Of a stretch of 64,000 nucleotides of DNA, positions 46,851-59,341 are shown piece after piece. The notes under the pieces are model-generated. The model searched no databases. It worked only from the letters and a program-made list of their open reading frames with translations, and was not told the origin of the DNA. The DNA comes from Dryomyza anilis. Its lineage: Eukaryota; Arthropoda; Insecta; Diptera; Dryomyzidae. A program made the translations under genes and the position numbers. The DNA lies in contig OX638130.1 in assembly GCA_951804985.1 (NCBI GenBank), positions 103,242,040 to 103,306,039 on the forward strand. Direction: 5' to 3'. Every line of letters starts with the position of its first letter. The first letter of the stretch is position 1.

Positions 46851-48563
46851 ATCCTATTAATATAATAAATCTCTTTGTTGGTTTGTTGGTTTGTCCTTTT
46901 GTTTGTTTATTTGTTTGTTTGTTTGTTCCACATCTCCGTCTAAACGGCTGATCCAATTTTCTTGAAATTTTTACCACAGATGCGGTATGGTCTGGAAGCA
47001 ATGATAGGCTATATATGGGCGGGATTGGACAAAGAGGCGTGGCACCTCCCATAAAATCTAAACTTTTAATACGATATAACTCGGCACTTTCACCAGCTAC
47101 GAACATGAAACAAAAAACTCAAATACAAAAAATATACAAAAAAAATACAAAAAAACAAAAGCAAAAATACAAAAATACAAAAACAAAAGCAAAAATACAA
47201 AAACAAAAGCAATAACATAAAACAAAAATCCAAACTAAAGGAAAAACAAAAAATGAAATAAAAAGAAAAAAAAACAACAAAAAAAATCAAAAACAAAAGC
47301 AAAAACAATTTTTTTTCGACATTGTTTTTGGCGTTTTTTTTTTTTTTTTTGGAAAATGTGATTTTGATCTTTGCATTGTTTTTGTCGACCAATAATTTTT
47401 TTAACATTTTTTTTTTCGAAATTTTTTGAACATTGTTGTTTTTGTTGAATATTTTTTTTTTGTAAAATGTCGATTTCGACCATTGTGTTCTTATTGTCGT
47501 CCAATTTTTTTTTAACATATTTTTTTTCGAAATTTTTCGAACATTGTTGTTTTGGTCGAATATATATATTTTTAAATTTCGAATAGACGTCAAAACTGCT
47601 TAACCGAATTGAACAAAATTTTGTCACAATATGTATGTTGGGCGTGGGCAGAGTATATGCTATATATCGGTAAGATTGGTGGACTGGGCACCTCCCATAA
47701 AACGCCTATCAGCAATTGGGATAGCAAATTTTATTAAATTTTGGTCGGCGTTATTTTTAACCATTCTAAACGGTTTCTCCGAATGTGGGAGTGATTGGAC
47801 CACTCCCCATAGAAGATACATTTTACATTACGTGTATGTCAACAGTTATTATATTAATATCAAGATATTTCACACCAGGTTAAGAACCACCCAAAATTCT
47901 TTAAACTCACCACACCAAAATTCCCCACATTAAAACTCACCACGCTAAAACTCACCATACAAAAACTCACCACACTAAAACTCACCACACTAAAAGTCAC
48001 CACACTAAAATTCTTCACACTAAAACTCACCACATTAAAACTCACCACGATAAAATTCACCACACAAAAATTCACCACACTAAAACTCACGACAATAAAA
48101 CTCACCACAATAAAATTCACCACACTTAAACTCACCACACTAAAAAAATCTATCTGTGAAAAAATCTACGCGGAAAAATTCTACGGGAAATAATTCTACA
48201 GGGAACAATTCTACCGGGATGAATTCTACGGGAAGAATTCTACCAGGAGGAATTCTACGGGAAAGCGTTCTATGGGGAAGAATTTTACGGAGAATATTTC
48301 TACTGGGAAGAATTCTAGGGCGAAATGTTCTACGGGGAAGAATTCTAAGGGGAAGCGCAGTCTGAGAAAGAATTGTCTTTGAGAAAAGTTGTTAAGGCGG
48401 AGAATTATTATTTGATTACTACATTTATAAAACCAATAAAAAACTTCAACAGCTAAGCACGGGCCCCTCATATAAATAATAAAAATGTTTTTTATATTAA
48501 TATTATCGCTCCATATCTTTGAATACACAATATCTTGGAACGAGTCGTGCACGGGTTCAGCTA
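46851..48563 (-). mobile_element. Composite element, copy 1 (minus strand)
   Basis: Read on the minus strand: head TAGCTGAACCCGTGCACGAC, then GAGGGGCCCGTGCTTAGCTG and CTCCGCCTTAACAACTTTTC. Next comes a 15-bp array of GTAGAATTCTTCCCC type (48165-48358), then a second 15-bp array of GTGTGGTGAGTTTTA type (47880-48150). AT-rich DNA with TTCGAAA words (47280-47590) and GCTTTTGTTTTTGTATTT words follows. The tail has GCCGAGTTATATCG, GGAGGTGCCACGCCTCTTTG, GCCCATATATAGCCTAT, GGATCAGCCGTTTAGACGGA, then (AAAC)-rich repeats and ATTATATTAATAGGAT. No coding capacity. The 69-codon plus and 92-codon minus frames are array translations. Confidence 0.8.
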
Positions 48564-48589
48564 TAATATATATATTTTAATTTAGAGCT

Positions 48590-49159
48590 TATCATAAATC
48601 TTGATGATATCAACGTTGACATCTACTTGATCGTTAAATAAATTCATCAGTTAAACACTCATTGATTTCGACAAAAATATAATAAACAATCAATATCAAA
48701 TGATATCATTTATTCTAAGTAACTTAGCAATCAAAAGTTGTTGTATACATACATCATACAACTCAGAGAGCGGGACACATCTCTTCAGGATTGAATTCAA
48801 TTTAGAAAAACACAGACTTAAAATAAATCACCATTAACAATTTGTGGTTATCATCTTGAAATTATAATTCAGAACTCTGTCTATAATTATTAAAAATTCA
48901 ACATAAAAACGAGCTTTGATTGTAATAATCATGAACAAGCGATATCAACAAGATTACGATATAATAAGTAAACGCATATTTTTGTCATATAAATGCAACA
49001 ATCGTATGATTGTTGGACGGGTCTAGTTTAATGTTTTGGAATTCATTGAGTAGATCACCTGCCATCATAACAGAAGGCATTGTACATTGAAATCATAAAC
49101 AACACAAATCGTTATAATAATGTCGAGATTTGACTATCGACATCAACTCCAACAAGATT
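48590..49159. other. AT-rich low-copy DNA
   Basis: Words such as ATCAAC and TCATAT foreshadow the 170-bp repeats that follow. No gene seen. Confidence 0.4.
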
Positions 49160-49610
49160 CATCTCCAGCCTTCGTCATATAATTCAGCGTAGATTGAAAC
49201 AATTCATTGTGAGACCACATGTCTTTTTAATAGAAGTCAGATTAGATTGAAATCGCCAACATCAGATCATCATAATTATAATAATTTCGAAATTAAAACG
49301 TCGATAGCATCAATGAGATCATCATATTCATCACCTGTCTTCGTCATAGAATTCAGCGTCGATTGAATGAAATCATTGCGTTCATCACCTGTCTTCTTAA
49401 TAGAAGACAGAGTAGATTGAATTCGCCAACATCATCATTATAATAATTTCAAAATTTATATATCGATATCATCAACCAGATCATCATTTTCATCACCTGT
49501 CTTCGTCATAGAATTCAGCGTCGATAGAAAAAATTCATGGCGTTCATCACCTGTCTTCTTAATAGAACTCAGAGTAGATTGACATCGTCAAAATCATTTT
49601 CAATATAATC
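49160..49610 (+). repeat. ~165-bp tandem repeat, nearly three units
   Basis: CTTCGTCATAGAATTCAGCG (or a variant) starts units at about 49169, 49342 and 49504. Each continues with GATTGAA, TTCATCACCTGTCTTCTTAA, TAGAAGWCAGAGTAGATTGA and ATCGCCAACATCA. Spacings are about 173 and 162. No frame is maintained through the array. Confidence 0.8.
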
Positions 49611-49619
49611 GAGATCCAA

Positions 49620-50160
49620 GAGGAAGAGGAAGCTAGTGTTTTAGAATATATCTATTAAAATTTAAAAATTTGGCTTCATATTCCGAAAAAAAAAAACCAA
49701 TGGAAATATGAAAATATACCATATACCCAATCAAATATAAAATGTCCATATGAAGTTTAGAATTTTACATTTCAAAAATCCTATGGTATGATAGTGAATA
49801 AATTTCAAGGAATTTTTAAATACATCAATTAAATTGATCATATAGGAATTGTAATTCAAATTTACCATTTGATATATAAAATTTGATGTATAAAATTTAA
49901 AAACTTAATTTAAAATTTAATAATTGAAAATTGAATCTATAAATTACACTTAAAATTCCATTTACCCTAAATAAAATGAAATCCAAATAAATAATTTGAA
50001 ATTACAAATTTCAGTTCGAAATATTTGAATTCTAAAATAATAAAATACATTAAATAAAATTAATTTCAAAATATATCTATTTTAATTTAAATATACCATT
50101 TAAAAATTAGAAAATATCATGTTTGCCAATTTATCAATTTATTTCACTCTTAATTTATTT
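49620..50160. other. Very AT-rich DNA
   Basis: AAATTTAAAATTTAAT-type words, no feature recognised. Confidence 0.4.
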
Positions 50161-50416
50161 GTTACTAGCTGGACCCGTGCACGACTCGTGCCAAGATTTT
50201 CTGAATTCAAAGATATGGAGCAATTTTATTAATATAAAAAACATTTTATTATTTATATGAGGGGCCCGTGCTTAGCTGTTGAAATTTGTTTATTGGTTTT
50301 ATAAATGTGGTAACCAAATAATTCTCCGCCAAAACAACTTTTCTCAAAGACAATTTTTTCTCAGATTGCGGTAGAATTCTTTCCCGTAGAATTCTTCCCC
50401 GTAGAGTTTTTCCCAG

Positions 50417-51850
50417 TAGAAGTTTTAGTGTGGTGGGTTTTAATGTAGTAAGTTTCGGTGTGGTGAGTTTAGATGTGGTGAATTTTGGAGTGGTGAGTTT
50501 AATTGTGGTTAGTTTTGGTGTGGTGAGTTTTAGTATGGTGAGTTTCAGTGTGGTGAATTTGAGTGTGGTGAGTTTAAGTGTGGTGTTTTTAAGTGTGGTG
50601 AGTTTTAGTGTGGTCAATTATAGTGTGGTGGGTTTTAGTGTGGTGAATTTTAATGTAGCGTGTTTTATTGTGGCGTGTTTTAGTGTAGCGAGTTTTAGTG
50701 TGGTGATTTTTATTGTGGTGAGTTTTAGTGTGATGAATTTTAATTTGATGAATTTTATTGTGGTGAGTTTTAGTGTAGTGAATTTTAGGGTGGTGAGTTT
50801 TAGTGTGGTTAATTATAGTGTGGTGGGTTTTAGTGTGGTGAATTTTAGTGCGGTGAGTTTTAGTGTGGTGAGTTTTAGTGTATCGAAATTTGAGTGTAGT
50901 GAGTTTTAATGTGGTGAGTTTAAAAGTGGTGAATTTTAATGTGGTGAAATTTTAGTGTAGTGAGTTTTAGTGTGGTGAGTTTTAGTGTGGTGAAATTTTA
51001 GTGTGATGAGTTTAAGTGTGGTGAATTTTAGTGTGTTGAATTTTTGTGTGGTTAGTTTTAGTGTGGTGAGTTTTAGTGTGATGAGTTTTAGTGTGGTAAG
51101 GTTTAGTGTGGTGAGTTTTGGTATGGTGAGTTTAAGTGTGGTGAGTTTTAGTGTTGTGAATTTTAGTGCGGTGAGTTTTAGTGTGGCGACATTTGAGTGT
51201 AGTGCGTTTTAGTGTGGTGAGTTTCAGTGTAGTGAGTTTTAATGTGGTGAAATTTTAGTGTGGTGAGTTTTAGTGTGGTGAATTTTAGTGTGGTGAGTTT
51301 TAGTGTGGTGAAATTTTAGTGTGGTGGGTTTTAGTGTGGTGAATTTTAGTGTGTTAAATTTTTGTGTGGTGAGTTTTAGTGTGGTGAGTTTAAGAGTGGT
51401 GAGTTTTAGTGTGGTGAGTTTTAGTGTGGTGAGTTTTAGTGTGGTGAGATTTTGTGTGGTGAGTTTTAGTGTGGTGAGTTTTAGTGTGGTGAGTTTTGGT
51501 GTGGTGAGTTTTGGTGTGGTGAGTTTTAGTGTGTTGAATTTTTGTGATGTGAGTTTAAGTGTGGTGAGTTTTAGTGTGGTGAGTTTATGTGTAGTGAGTT
51601 TTAGTGTGGTGAGTTTTAGTGTGGTGAGTTTTTGTGTGGTGAGTTTTAGTGTGGTGAGTTTTAGTGTGGTGAGTTTTTGTGTGGTGAGTTTTAGTGTGGT
51701 GAGTTTTAGTGTGGTGAGTTTTAGTGTGGTGAATTTTAGTGTGGTGAGTTTTAGTGTGGTGAATTATAGTTAATGTGGTTAATTTAAGGGTGAATTTTAG
51801 TGTGGTGAGTTTTAGTTTGGTTAGTTTTAGTGTGGTGAGTTTGTTTTTAT
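50417..51850 (+). repeat. 15-bp minisatellite (GTGTGGTGAGTTTTA)
   Basis: About 95 units. 15 is a multiple of 3 and the unit has no stop in one frame, so long open frames appear. Variants (GTGTGGTGAATTTTA, GTGTAGTGAGTTTTA) are interspersed. The most homogeneous part is 51360-51760. Confidence 0.93.
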
Positions 51851-52000
51851 TTTTTTTTCCTTTTTTTGTTTTTCATTTAGTTTGGATTGTGGTTTTATGT
51901 GATTGGTTTTGTTTTTGTATTTTTGCTTTTGTTTTGTTTTGTGTTGTGCTTTTGCTTTATTGTTTTTAAATTTTTTTTTTTGTATTTGAGTTTTTTGTTT

Positions 52001-52744
52001 CATGTTCGTAGCTGGTGAAAGTGCCGAGTTATATCGTGTTTAGGTTGCATGGGAGGTGTCACGCCTCTTTGTCCAATCCCGCCCATATATAGCCTATCAT
52101 TCCTTCCAGACCATTCTGCATCTGTGGTAAAAATTTCAAGACAATTGGATCAGCCGTTTAGACGGAGAAGCGGAACAAAAGTGGTTGCTTTTGTTTTTGT
52201 ATTTTTGCTTTTGTTTTGTTTTGTGCTTTTGCTTTTTTGTTTTTAATTTTTTTTTTTGTATTTGAGTTTTTTGTTTCATGTTCGTAGCTGGTGAAAGTGC
52301 CGAGTTATATCGTATGTAAGTTTAGGTTGTATGGGAGGTGCCACGCCTCTTTGTCCAATCCCGCCCATATATAGCCTATCATTCCTTCCAGACCATACTG
52401 CATCTGTGGTAAAAATTTCAAGACAATCGGATCAGCCGTTTAGACGGAGAAGCGGAACAAACGTGATTGCTTTTGTTTTTGTATTTTTGCTTTTGTTTTG
52501 TTTTGTGCTTTTGCTTTTTTGTTTTTATTTTTTTTTTGTATTTGAGTTTTTTGTTTCATGTTCGTAGGTGGTGAAAGTGCCGAGTTATATCGCATTGAAA
52601 GTTTAGGTTGTATGGGAGGTGCCACGCCTCTTTGTCCAATCCCGCCCATATATAGCCTATCATTCCTTCCAGACCATACCGCATCTGTGGTAAAAATTTC
52701 ATGGAAATCGGATCAGCCGTTCAGACGAAGAAGCGGAACAAACG
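52001..52744 (+). repeat. Triplicated element tail, ~278-bp period
   Basis: Units start CATGTTCGTAGCTGGTGAAA (AGGTGG in the third) at 52001, 52277 and 52557. Each holds GCCGAGTTATATCG, the CACGCCTCTTTGTCCAATCC box and AGACGGAGAAGCGGAACAAA. The first two continue into T-rich GCTTTTGTTTTTGTATTT; the third ends in (GTACAAAC)n. Confidence 0.9.
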
Positions 52745-52859
52745 TACAAACGAACAAACGTACAAACGTACAAACGTACAAACGTACAAACGTACAAACG
52801 TACAAACGTACAAACGAACAAACAGATTTATTATATTAATAGGATTAATAGGATCTAAA

Positions 52860-53850
52860 CCGTTGAGATCAGTTTGGCTCAAAGAAATACATATAACATT
52901 CGTATCTTATCATACTTGACATAATTTCTAAATTTTAAAATAAAAAATATTGACAATTTAAAGTCGACTTTAAAATAAAAATAAAATTTTTAACACTTTT
53001 GTTTATGTGAAAATTTCCAAAAAGGTACCTTAACTTTTAAAGTTTACTTAAAATTGTCTATGAATACGCGCATTTATTATTTGTTTAAAGAATTCTTAAA
53101 TTACATTTTATATTTTGTTATGATATAATATAAAATATAAAATAGTATTATCGAATTTTATTTGGAGTATTTTGAATTTCAAATAGAAATTGTGAAAAAT
53201 CATTTTGTATTTTCAGATTTTTATTTTGTGTTTTAAACCTTCAAAGAGATGTTCAGACATTCATTCGTTATGCGTTTTTTTCAAAATGGTATAGTTAAAA
53301 ATACCATTTTCATGTTCTTTTGAAAAATCTTATTTAAAAATTTCTCAAAAATAATTAAAAAAATTAATAATTAAATAAATAAAAAATAATTAAAAAAATA
53401 AATAAATGAGAAGTATTACATGTTTTACAAAAATATTTTTAAGGTCAAAAAATAAAATGTAAATTGAAACAGAAATTCTATACTCTTTTTTAAATTTTGA
53501 TGTAGCCAAATAATTATGTCTTTTTTGCAATAAGTTCATTGTTGTTTGTAAAATTATTTTATATAGTTTTTTATTGTACTTAAAAAAAATATATATTTAA
53601 AATAATATAAAAAAAACTTTCTTTTTTTTAGAACATTATCATTGGTTCTAATTACATTTCTGTACATATGGTAAGTACTATAAATTATATTATTGCTATA
53701 TTTTATAATATATTGTGTATTGTCAAATATATTGGGCAATAAAATTATAATATTTAGCCTTTCAATGTCTCTCGAATACCTTCTATATATAAAGAAAGAA
53801 ACTTCTTAAATTTATGCAGAATGTGTTACATATTCAAAAGTTTAAAACGT
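52860..53850. other. AT-rich low-copy DNA
   Basis: No feature seen. A 61-codon minus frame at 53554 is AT-rich noise. Confidence 0.4.
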
Positions 53851-53859
53851 CAATTACAA

Positions 53860-54249
53860 TTAAAGAATGCCTCTTCTTAATACCAAGAAATCATTTTTTT
53901 CTATTATTCAATCTTTGACAAGCACGAATCTAAAAAATTCTACGAACCAAGAAGAATACTACTTATTTGACAGCAAAGCGGTTTTCGTTTTTCTGGTTTC
54001 CCCCCATTTCAGCAAATCAATAGATTGATACACTAATAGAAACGAGTTTTTTTTATTGTCAAGAAATTCATTTCTTGAAATCTAAAAGTATATATTAATG
54101 ATTATTTTATTAATAGTTAAAAAAAATACAAATTGTACATAGAAAACATTCATAATTTCCTTTTCTTCGAATCAATAAGCAAACTTTTCAATAACTTGTT
54201 GATAGTCACGAACTTAAATTCTGCAACTCAAGAAGAATATTCGCTATTT
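53860..54249 (+). repeat. Decayed units of the ~70-bp repeat
   Basis: Words AACTTCTTAA, TCTACGAACCAAGAAGAATA and TCTGCAACTCAAGAAGAATA occur at irregular spacing and resemble the clearer units at 56755-57130. The 8-bp satellite begins immediately after one of them. Confidence 0.5.
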
Positions 54250-56323
54250 ATATTTGATTATTTGATTATTTGATTATTTGATTATTTGATTATTTGATTA
54301 TTTGATTATTTGATTATTTGATTATTTGATTATTTGATTATTTGATTATTTGTTTATTTGATTATTTGATTATTTGATTATTTGATTTTTTGATTATTTG
54401 ATTATTTGATTATTTGATTATTTGATTATTTGATTATTTGATTATTTGATTATTTGATTATTTGATTATTTGATTATTTGATTATTTGATTATTTGATTA
54501 TTTGATTATTTGATTATTTGATTATTTGATTATTTGATTATTTGATTATTTGATTATTTGATTATTTGATTATTTGATTATTTGATTATTTGATTATTTG
54601 ATTATTTGATTATTTGATTATTTGATTATTTGATTATTTGATTATTTGATTATTTGATTATTTGATTATTTGATTATTTGATTATTCGATTATTTGATTA
54701 TTTGATTATTTGATTATTTGATTATTTGATTATTTGATTATTTGATTATTTGATTATTTGATTATTTGATTATTTGATTATTTGATTATTTGATTAATTG
54801 ATTATTTGATTATTTGATTATTTGATTATTTGATTATTTGATTATTTGATTATTTGATTATTTGATTATTTGATTATTTGATTATTTGATTATTTGATTA
54901 TTTGATTATTTGATTATTTGATTATTTGATTATTTGATTATTTGATTATTTGATTATTTGATTATTTGATTATTTGATTATTTGATTATTTGATTATTTG
55001 ATTATTTGATTATTTGATTATTTGATTATTTGATTATTTGATTATTTGATTATTTGATTATTTGATTATTTGATTATTTGATTATTTGATTATTTGATTA
55101 TTTGATTATTTGATTATTTGATTATTTGATTATTTGATTATTTGATTATTCGATTATTTGATTATTTGATTATTTGATTATTTGATTATTTGATTATTTG
55201 ATTATTTGATTATTTCATTACTTGATTATTTGATTATTTGATTTTTTGATTTTTTGATTATTTGATTATTTGATTATTTGATTATTTGATTATTTGATTA
55301 TTTGATTATTTGATTATTTGATTATTTGATTATTTGATTATTTGATTATTTGATTATTTGTTTATTTGATTATTTGATTATTTGATTATTTGATTATTTG
55401 ATTATTTGATTATTTGAATTTTTGATTATTTGATTACTTGATTATTTGATTATTTGATTATTTGATTATTTGATTATTTGATTATTTGATTATTTGATTA
55501 TTTGATTATTTGATTATTTGATTATTTGATTATTTGATTATTTGATTATTTGATTATTTGATTATTTGATTATTTGATTATTTGATTATTTGATTATTTG
55601 ATTATTTGATTATTTGATTATTTGATTATTTGATTATTTGATTATTTGATTATTTGAATATTTGATTATTTGATTATTTGATTATTTGATTATTTGATTA
55701 TTTGATTATTTGATTATTTGATTATTTGATTATTCGATTATTTGATTATTTGATTATTTGATTATTTGATTATTTGATTATTTGATTATTTGATTATTTG
55801 ATTATTTGATTATTTGATTATTTGATTATTTGATTATTTGATTATTTGATTATTTGATTATTTGATTATTTGATTACTTGATTATTTGATTATTTGATTA
55901 TTTGATTATTAGATTATTTGATTATTTGAATATTTGAATATTTGATTATTTGATTATTTGATTATTTGATTATTTGATTATTTGATTATTTGATTATTTG
56001 ATTATTTGATTATTTGATTACTTGATTATTTGATTATTTGATTATTTGATTATTTGATTACTTGATTATTTGATTATTTGATTATTTGATTATTTGATTA
56101 TTTGATTATTTGATTATTAGATTATTTGATTATTTGAATATTTGATTATTTGATTATTTGATTATTTGATTATTTGATTATTTGATCATTTGATTATTTG
56201 ATTATTTGATTATTTGATTATTTGATCACTTGATTATTTGATTATTTGATTATTTGATTATTTCATTATTAGATTATTTGATTATTTGAATATTTGATTA
56301 TTTTATTATTTGATTATTTGATT
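54250..56323 (+). repeat. 8-bp satellite (ATTATTTG), about 259 units
   Basis: About 2,070 bases of ATTATTTG. Scattered single-base variants (ATTATTCG, ATTACTTG, AATATTTG, ATTATTAG) are commonest from 55,900 to the right edge. The plus strand contains almost no C. The array lies between decayed and clear copies of a ~70-bp repeat. Confidence 0.97.
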
Positions 56324-56754
56324 TTCTATAATCATGATTTCAGAAGTTAATCTATTGTCAAAAAAAAATTAAAAGAACACGTGTTGATATATTTAAACTG
56401 AGGAAGAACATTCGCTATTGGATACAGAAGAATATAAAATGTGCATTTTTTAAATAGTCGCAATATAACAAATATTTCAGCAAAAACATTAATTATTACG
56501 TATTTTGAAAGCCAGTGAAAAAACTTCTTCAAATTAAGAATAGTAATTTTTTTGATAGTAATGCATTTAATTTCTGCAACTCAAGAAGATTATTCGTCAT
56601 TGCACAAGTTATTAACGTTCATCAGCAGTCAATAGATTTATTGATTAATTACATTGAATGCAGAAGAATATATCATGTTACGTCACGATATAACATACCA
56701 ATCAATTCAAAGAAAACTGACTTGCAATGTAATACTTTAATTTTTACCGACCAC
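56324..56754. other. AT-rich DNA with decayed 70-bp units
   Basis: GAAGAACATTCGCTATTGGA (56403) and CTGCAACTCAAGAAGATTAT (56573) are likely old units of the same repeat that flanks the satellite on the left. The 103-codon frame at 56515 runs into the repeat and has no domain. Confidence 0.45.
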
Positions 56755-57130
56755 TTAAAAAGTTCTTCACATAAAAAAAAAATATTCTCGATTACTACTA
56801 AAGAACTTAACTTCTATGCCTCATAAAAAACAAAACTTCTTCACATCAAGAAGAATATTCTCGATTACTACTAAAAACATAACTTCTACGACTCACAAGA
56901 AAAAAACTTCTTCACATCAAGTAAAATATTCTCGATTAATAATAAAGAACTAACCTTGCAATGTAATACAATAACTATAAAAGCTTTTTCACATCAAGAA
57001 GAATATTCTCGATTACTACTCAAAAATCTAACTTCTATGACTCATTAGAAAAAAAACTTCTTCACATCAAGTAGAATATTCTCGATTAATATTAAAGAAC
57101 TTAACTGCTATGACTCACAAGAATATTATA
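56755..57130 (+). repeat. ~70-bp tandem repeat, five units
   Basis: Core ACTTCTTCACATCAAGAAGA followed by ATATTCTCGATTACTACTAA and TAACTTCTATGACTCA. Units start near 56760, 56833, 56907, 56985 and 57053. Confidence 0.85.
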
Positions 57131-57139
57131 GATTACCAT

Positions 57140-58555
57140 AAAATGAACACACAACAAAATCTATTTTCACCCACTTCTAATATGAAATTTTCTAAACTTT
57201 CTACAAAACATTTCCATTAAATATATTGTTTTATTTTTTTACTTATCTACGCACAAAACTCAATTTCACCCTCTGCACAATTTTTACACTCTCACTAATT
57301 ATGTCAGTCATTGTCTCACATTGACGCCAGAAACAGCAGAAATATAAAAAATATGCAAAATACCTAAAATTGTGGTCAATGGCCCCGAGTTACACAATGC
57401 GGTCGGTCGTTTGACGCGTCATCTGCTTTAAATATCATTTACACCACGTAGCGCCCTTCAGGGAATTTGAAACATGCGATGAGATTAGAAAAAAAAAAAT
57501 AAAAAAGAAACAAAATAAATTTACAATGGGGGGGGGGTACCTACTAAAAAGAAAAAGAAAAAACTAATTAAAAAACTAAAGTGCAAATGAAAACGAAAAC
57601 GATCTATGAGCACTTTTTAAATTTAATTAACGAGCTTCAAATTAATTAGTTTACGTGGTATTTGAGTCACCCGCAGAGGCGACCACTGTTAAATTTAGCA
57701 AAATGTTAAATTTAATACATGTATTTTTTGTTCAACCCTCCCCCATTTCAAGCACTTAGTTCAAGGTCTTTGTAAGCCTCACCAATTAAGCAGCCAACTA
57801 ACCAACCAAACAACCATCCTTCTAACTCCCTTCCATGTAATCGTATTACATGAAAGTGGGTGTAACAACCGAATTCGTAGTTTGGTTTGCCGAATTAATT
57901 TAGCCTCGTTTCGTTGGGTTCTGCTCGTTTAATTTGGCCACGAAAATCAAATTAAGTGGCGGCCTGTAAATTTAGTTGGTTAAATGATTTTTAAACGAAT
58001 TTCAAATGGGCGAATGATATAAAATAAAATTGAGTGAAATTAAATTTGGCACAAATTTTAAAATAAACTTTGAACAAAATCCAGTTAAAACAATGAAAAA
58101 CTTTATGCTGTGCGAAAGGTTTTAATTTGCAAATAATCATGAAAACTAACAGGTGATATAGGAAGGTAGTTGTAAAAATAGTTTTTGGTTTAAATAGTTG
58201 ATATAAACTTTTTGCTAAAACTTTTATGGTTTAGAATAACTACTAAATACGACTTTTATGCATGCTGTTGGTTGTTGGATATTTGAGGTATATGAACTAT
58301 AATAAATGATAACCATATTTCTACAAAATATCACAAAAAAGAATATAATTGAAGTTTTAGCAGGTGAAAAATTGAATGACATCATATTTTTTGTAAACAC
58401 TTTAATTTAATTATATAAAAGTGTTTTTATTATTTTGAATAAAACTCAAAAATCCAACTACAGCTAAGTTCTTAAGTTTTAAAGCTGCATTCTAGCTAAG
58501 AAGGTGTTGAGTTAATGGGTATTCATGTCGCTTTAATTTAAACCAAAATTCAGTT
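57140..58555. other. Low-copy DNA, possibly functional non-coding
   Basis: 57360-57480 and 57600-57980 are less AT-rich and free of repeats. They include AATGGCCCCGAGTTACACAA, TTGACGCGTCATCTGC and TTCAAATTAATTAGTTTACG (a TAATTA homeodomain-type core). A G run of nine lies at about 57529. No coding frame. A conserved enhancer is conceivable but untested. Confidence 0.3.
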
Positions 58556-58561
58556 TAACTA

Positions 58562-59339
58562 CACAGTCAAAAAAATCTTCAATATGATGAATTTATTCAT
58601 AAATATTATGAATTTTTTCACCAACTACCAGATTCATCATATTGATACCACCGTTCATTAAATGACTTATTGATGAATACATTCATTATATATATGAACA
58701 AAATATTCAATACTTTTATAAAATAATTCGAAAAAAAAAGTGTTGTAAAAATGTTATTTAAAAAAAAAAACATCATAGTGAAGAACGAAATATTCAATAC
58801 AATGAATTTGAATCGTCATATTGATGAATTTGTTCATAAATTTATGAATATAATATTTTTTTACGAATTAAAAAAAATATATTTTTTTTTAATTTTTGAT
58901 GTTGTCAAATTTTTATTTAAAAAATAACAGAAAAAAATTGTTTAAAAAAAAAAATTATCCGAAAAAAAAAATGTTTTCCAAAAAAAAAAAAAAAAAAAAA
59001 ATATTGTTAAAAAAATTTTGTTCGAAAAAAAAAAAGGAACTGAGAACGAAAAATAAATATTTTGTTCGAAATTTAGTTTGTTGAACAGTATTCTTCAATA
59101 TGAAGTAAAATATGTTGTATTTAATGTTCTTGTTCATTAATATGATGAAACGTATTCTTCACATATAGTTCACCATATTGAAGAACACTTTTTCCACAGT
59201 TACCAAGCATTCATCATTTTTGTGATAGCATTCATAAAATTGACGTCGTTAATCATTAATATTATGAATGGTTCGTCAATACATTGAATCATGGTTTGAA
59301 GAACGGAATTCATCAATATGATGTATATTTTTTTCTGCG
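58562..59339 (+). mobile_element. ATATTGATGAA-family MITE, copy 1
   Basis: Ends CACAGTCAAAAAAAT and, inverse-complemented at the right, CGCAGAAAAAAATATACATC, with TA on both sides. Subterminal CAATATGATGAAT words occur on both strands. The centre is poly-A-rich, and 58900-59070 is A-run DNA giving spurious Lys-rich frames. No coding capacity. Confidence 0.6.
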
Positions 59340-59341
59340 TA

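Larger units (their letters stand above)
50164..52854 (+). mobile_element. Composite element, copy 2 (plus strand), expanded
   Basis: Head CTAGCTGGACCCGTGCACGA, then GAGGGGCCCGTGCTTAGCTG and CTCCGCCAAAACAACTTTTC. A short GTAGAATTCTTCCCC array (about 50370-50415) leads into a 1.4-kb GTGTGGTGAGTTTTA array (50417-51850). Three tandem tail units (52001-52744), an 8-bp (GTACAAAC)n run and TTATATTAATAGGAT close it. Direct TAATAGGAT words at the end may mark the terminus or target. No protein is encoded: frames of 150-159 codons reading VVSFSVVSFS are 15-bp repeat translations. Confidence 0.82.

Noticed and set aside
48156..48365. Asn-Ser-Thr-Gly repeat protein
   Set aside because: Translation of the GAATTC-bearing 15-bp array of composite element copy 1.
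50430..51773. Open frames of 150-159 codons reading VVSFSVVSFS
   Set aside because: The repeat unit is 15 bases with no stop in this frame; the frame is a by-product of the minisatellite and breaks at every indel.
54250..56323. Telomeric or centromeric repeat
   Set aside because: ATTATTTG does not match known insect telomere repeats, and a 2-kb interstitial array gives no evidence of centromere function.
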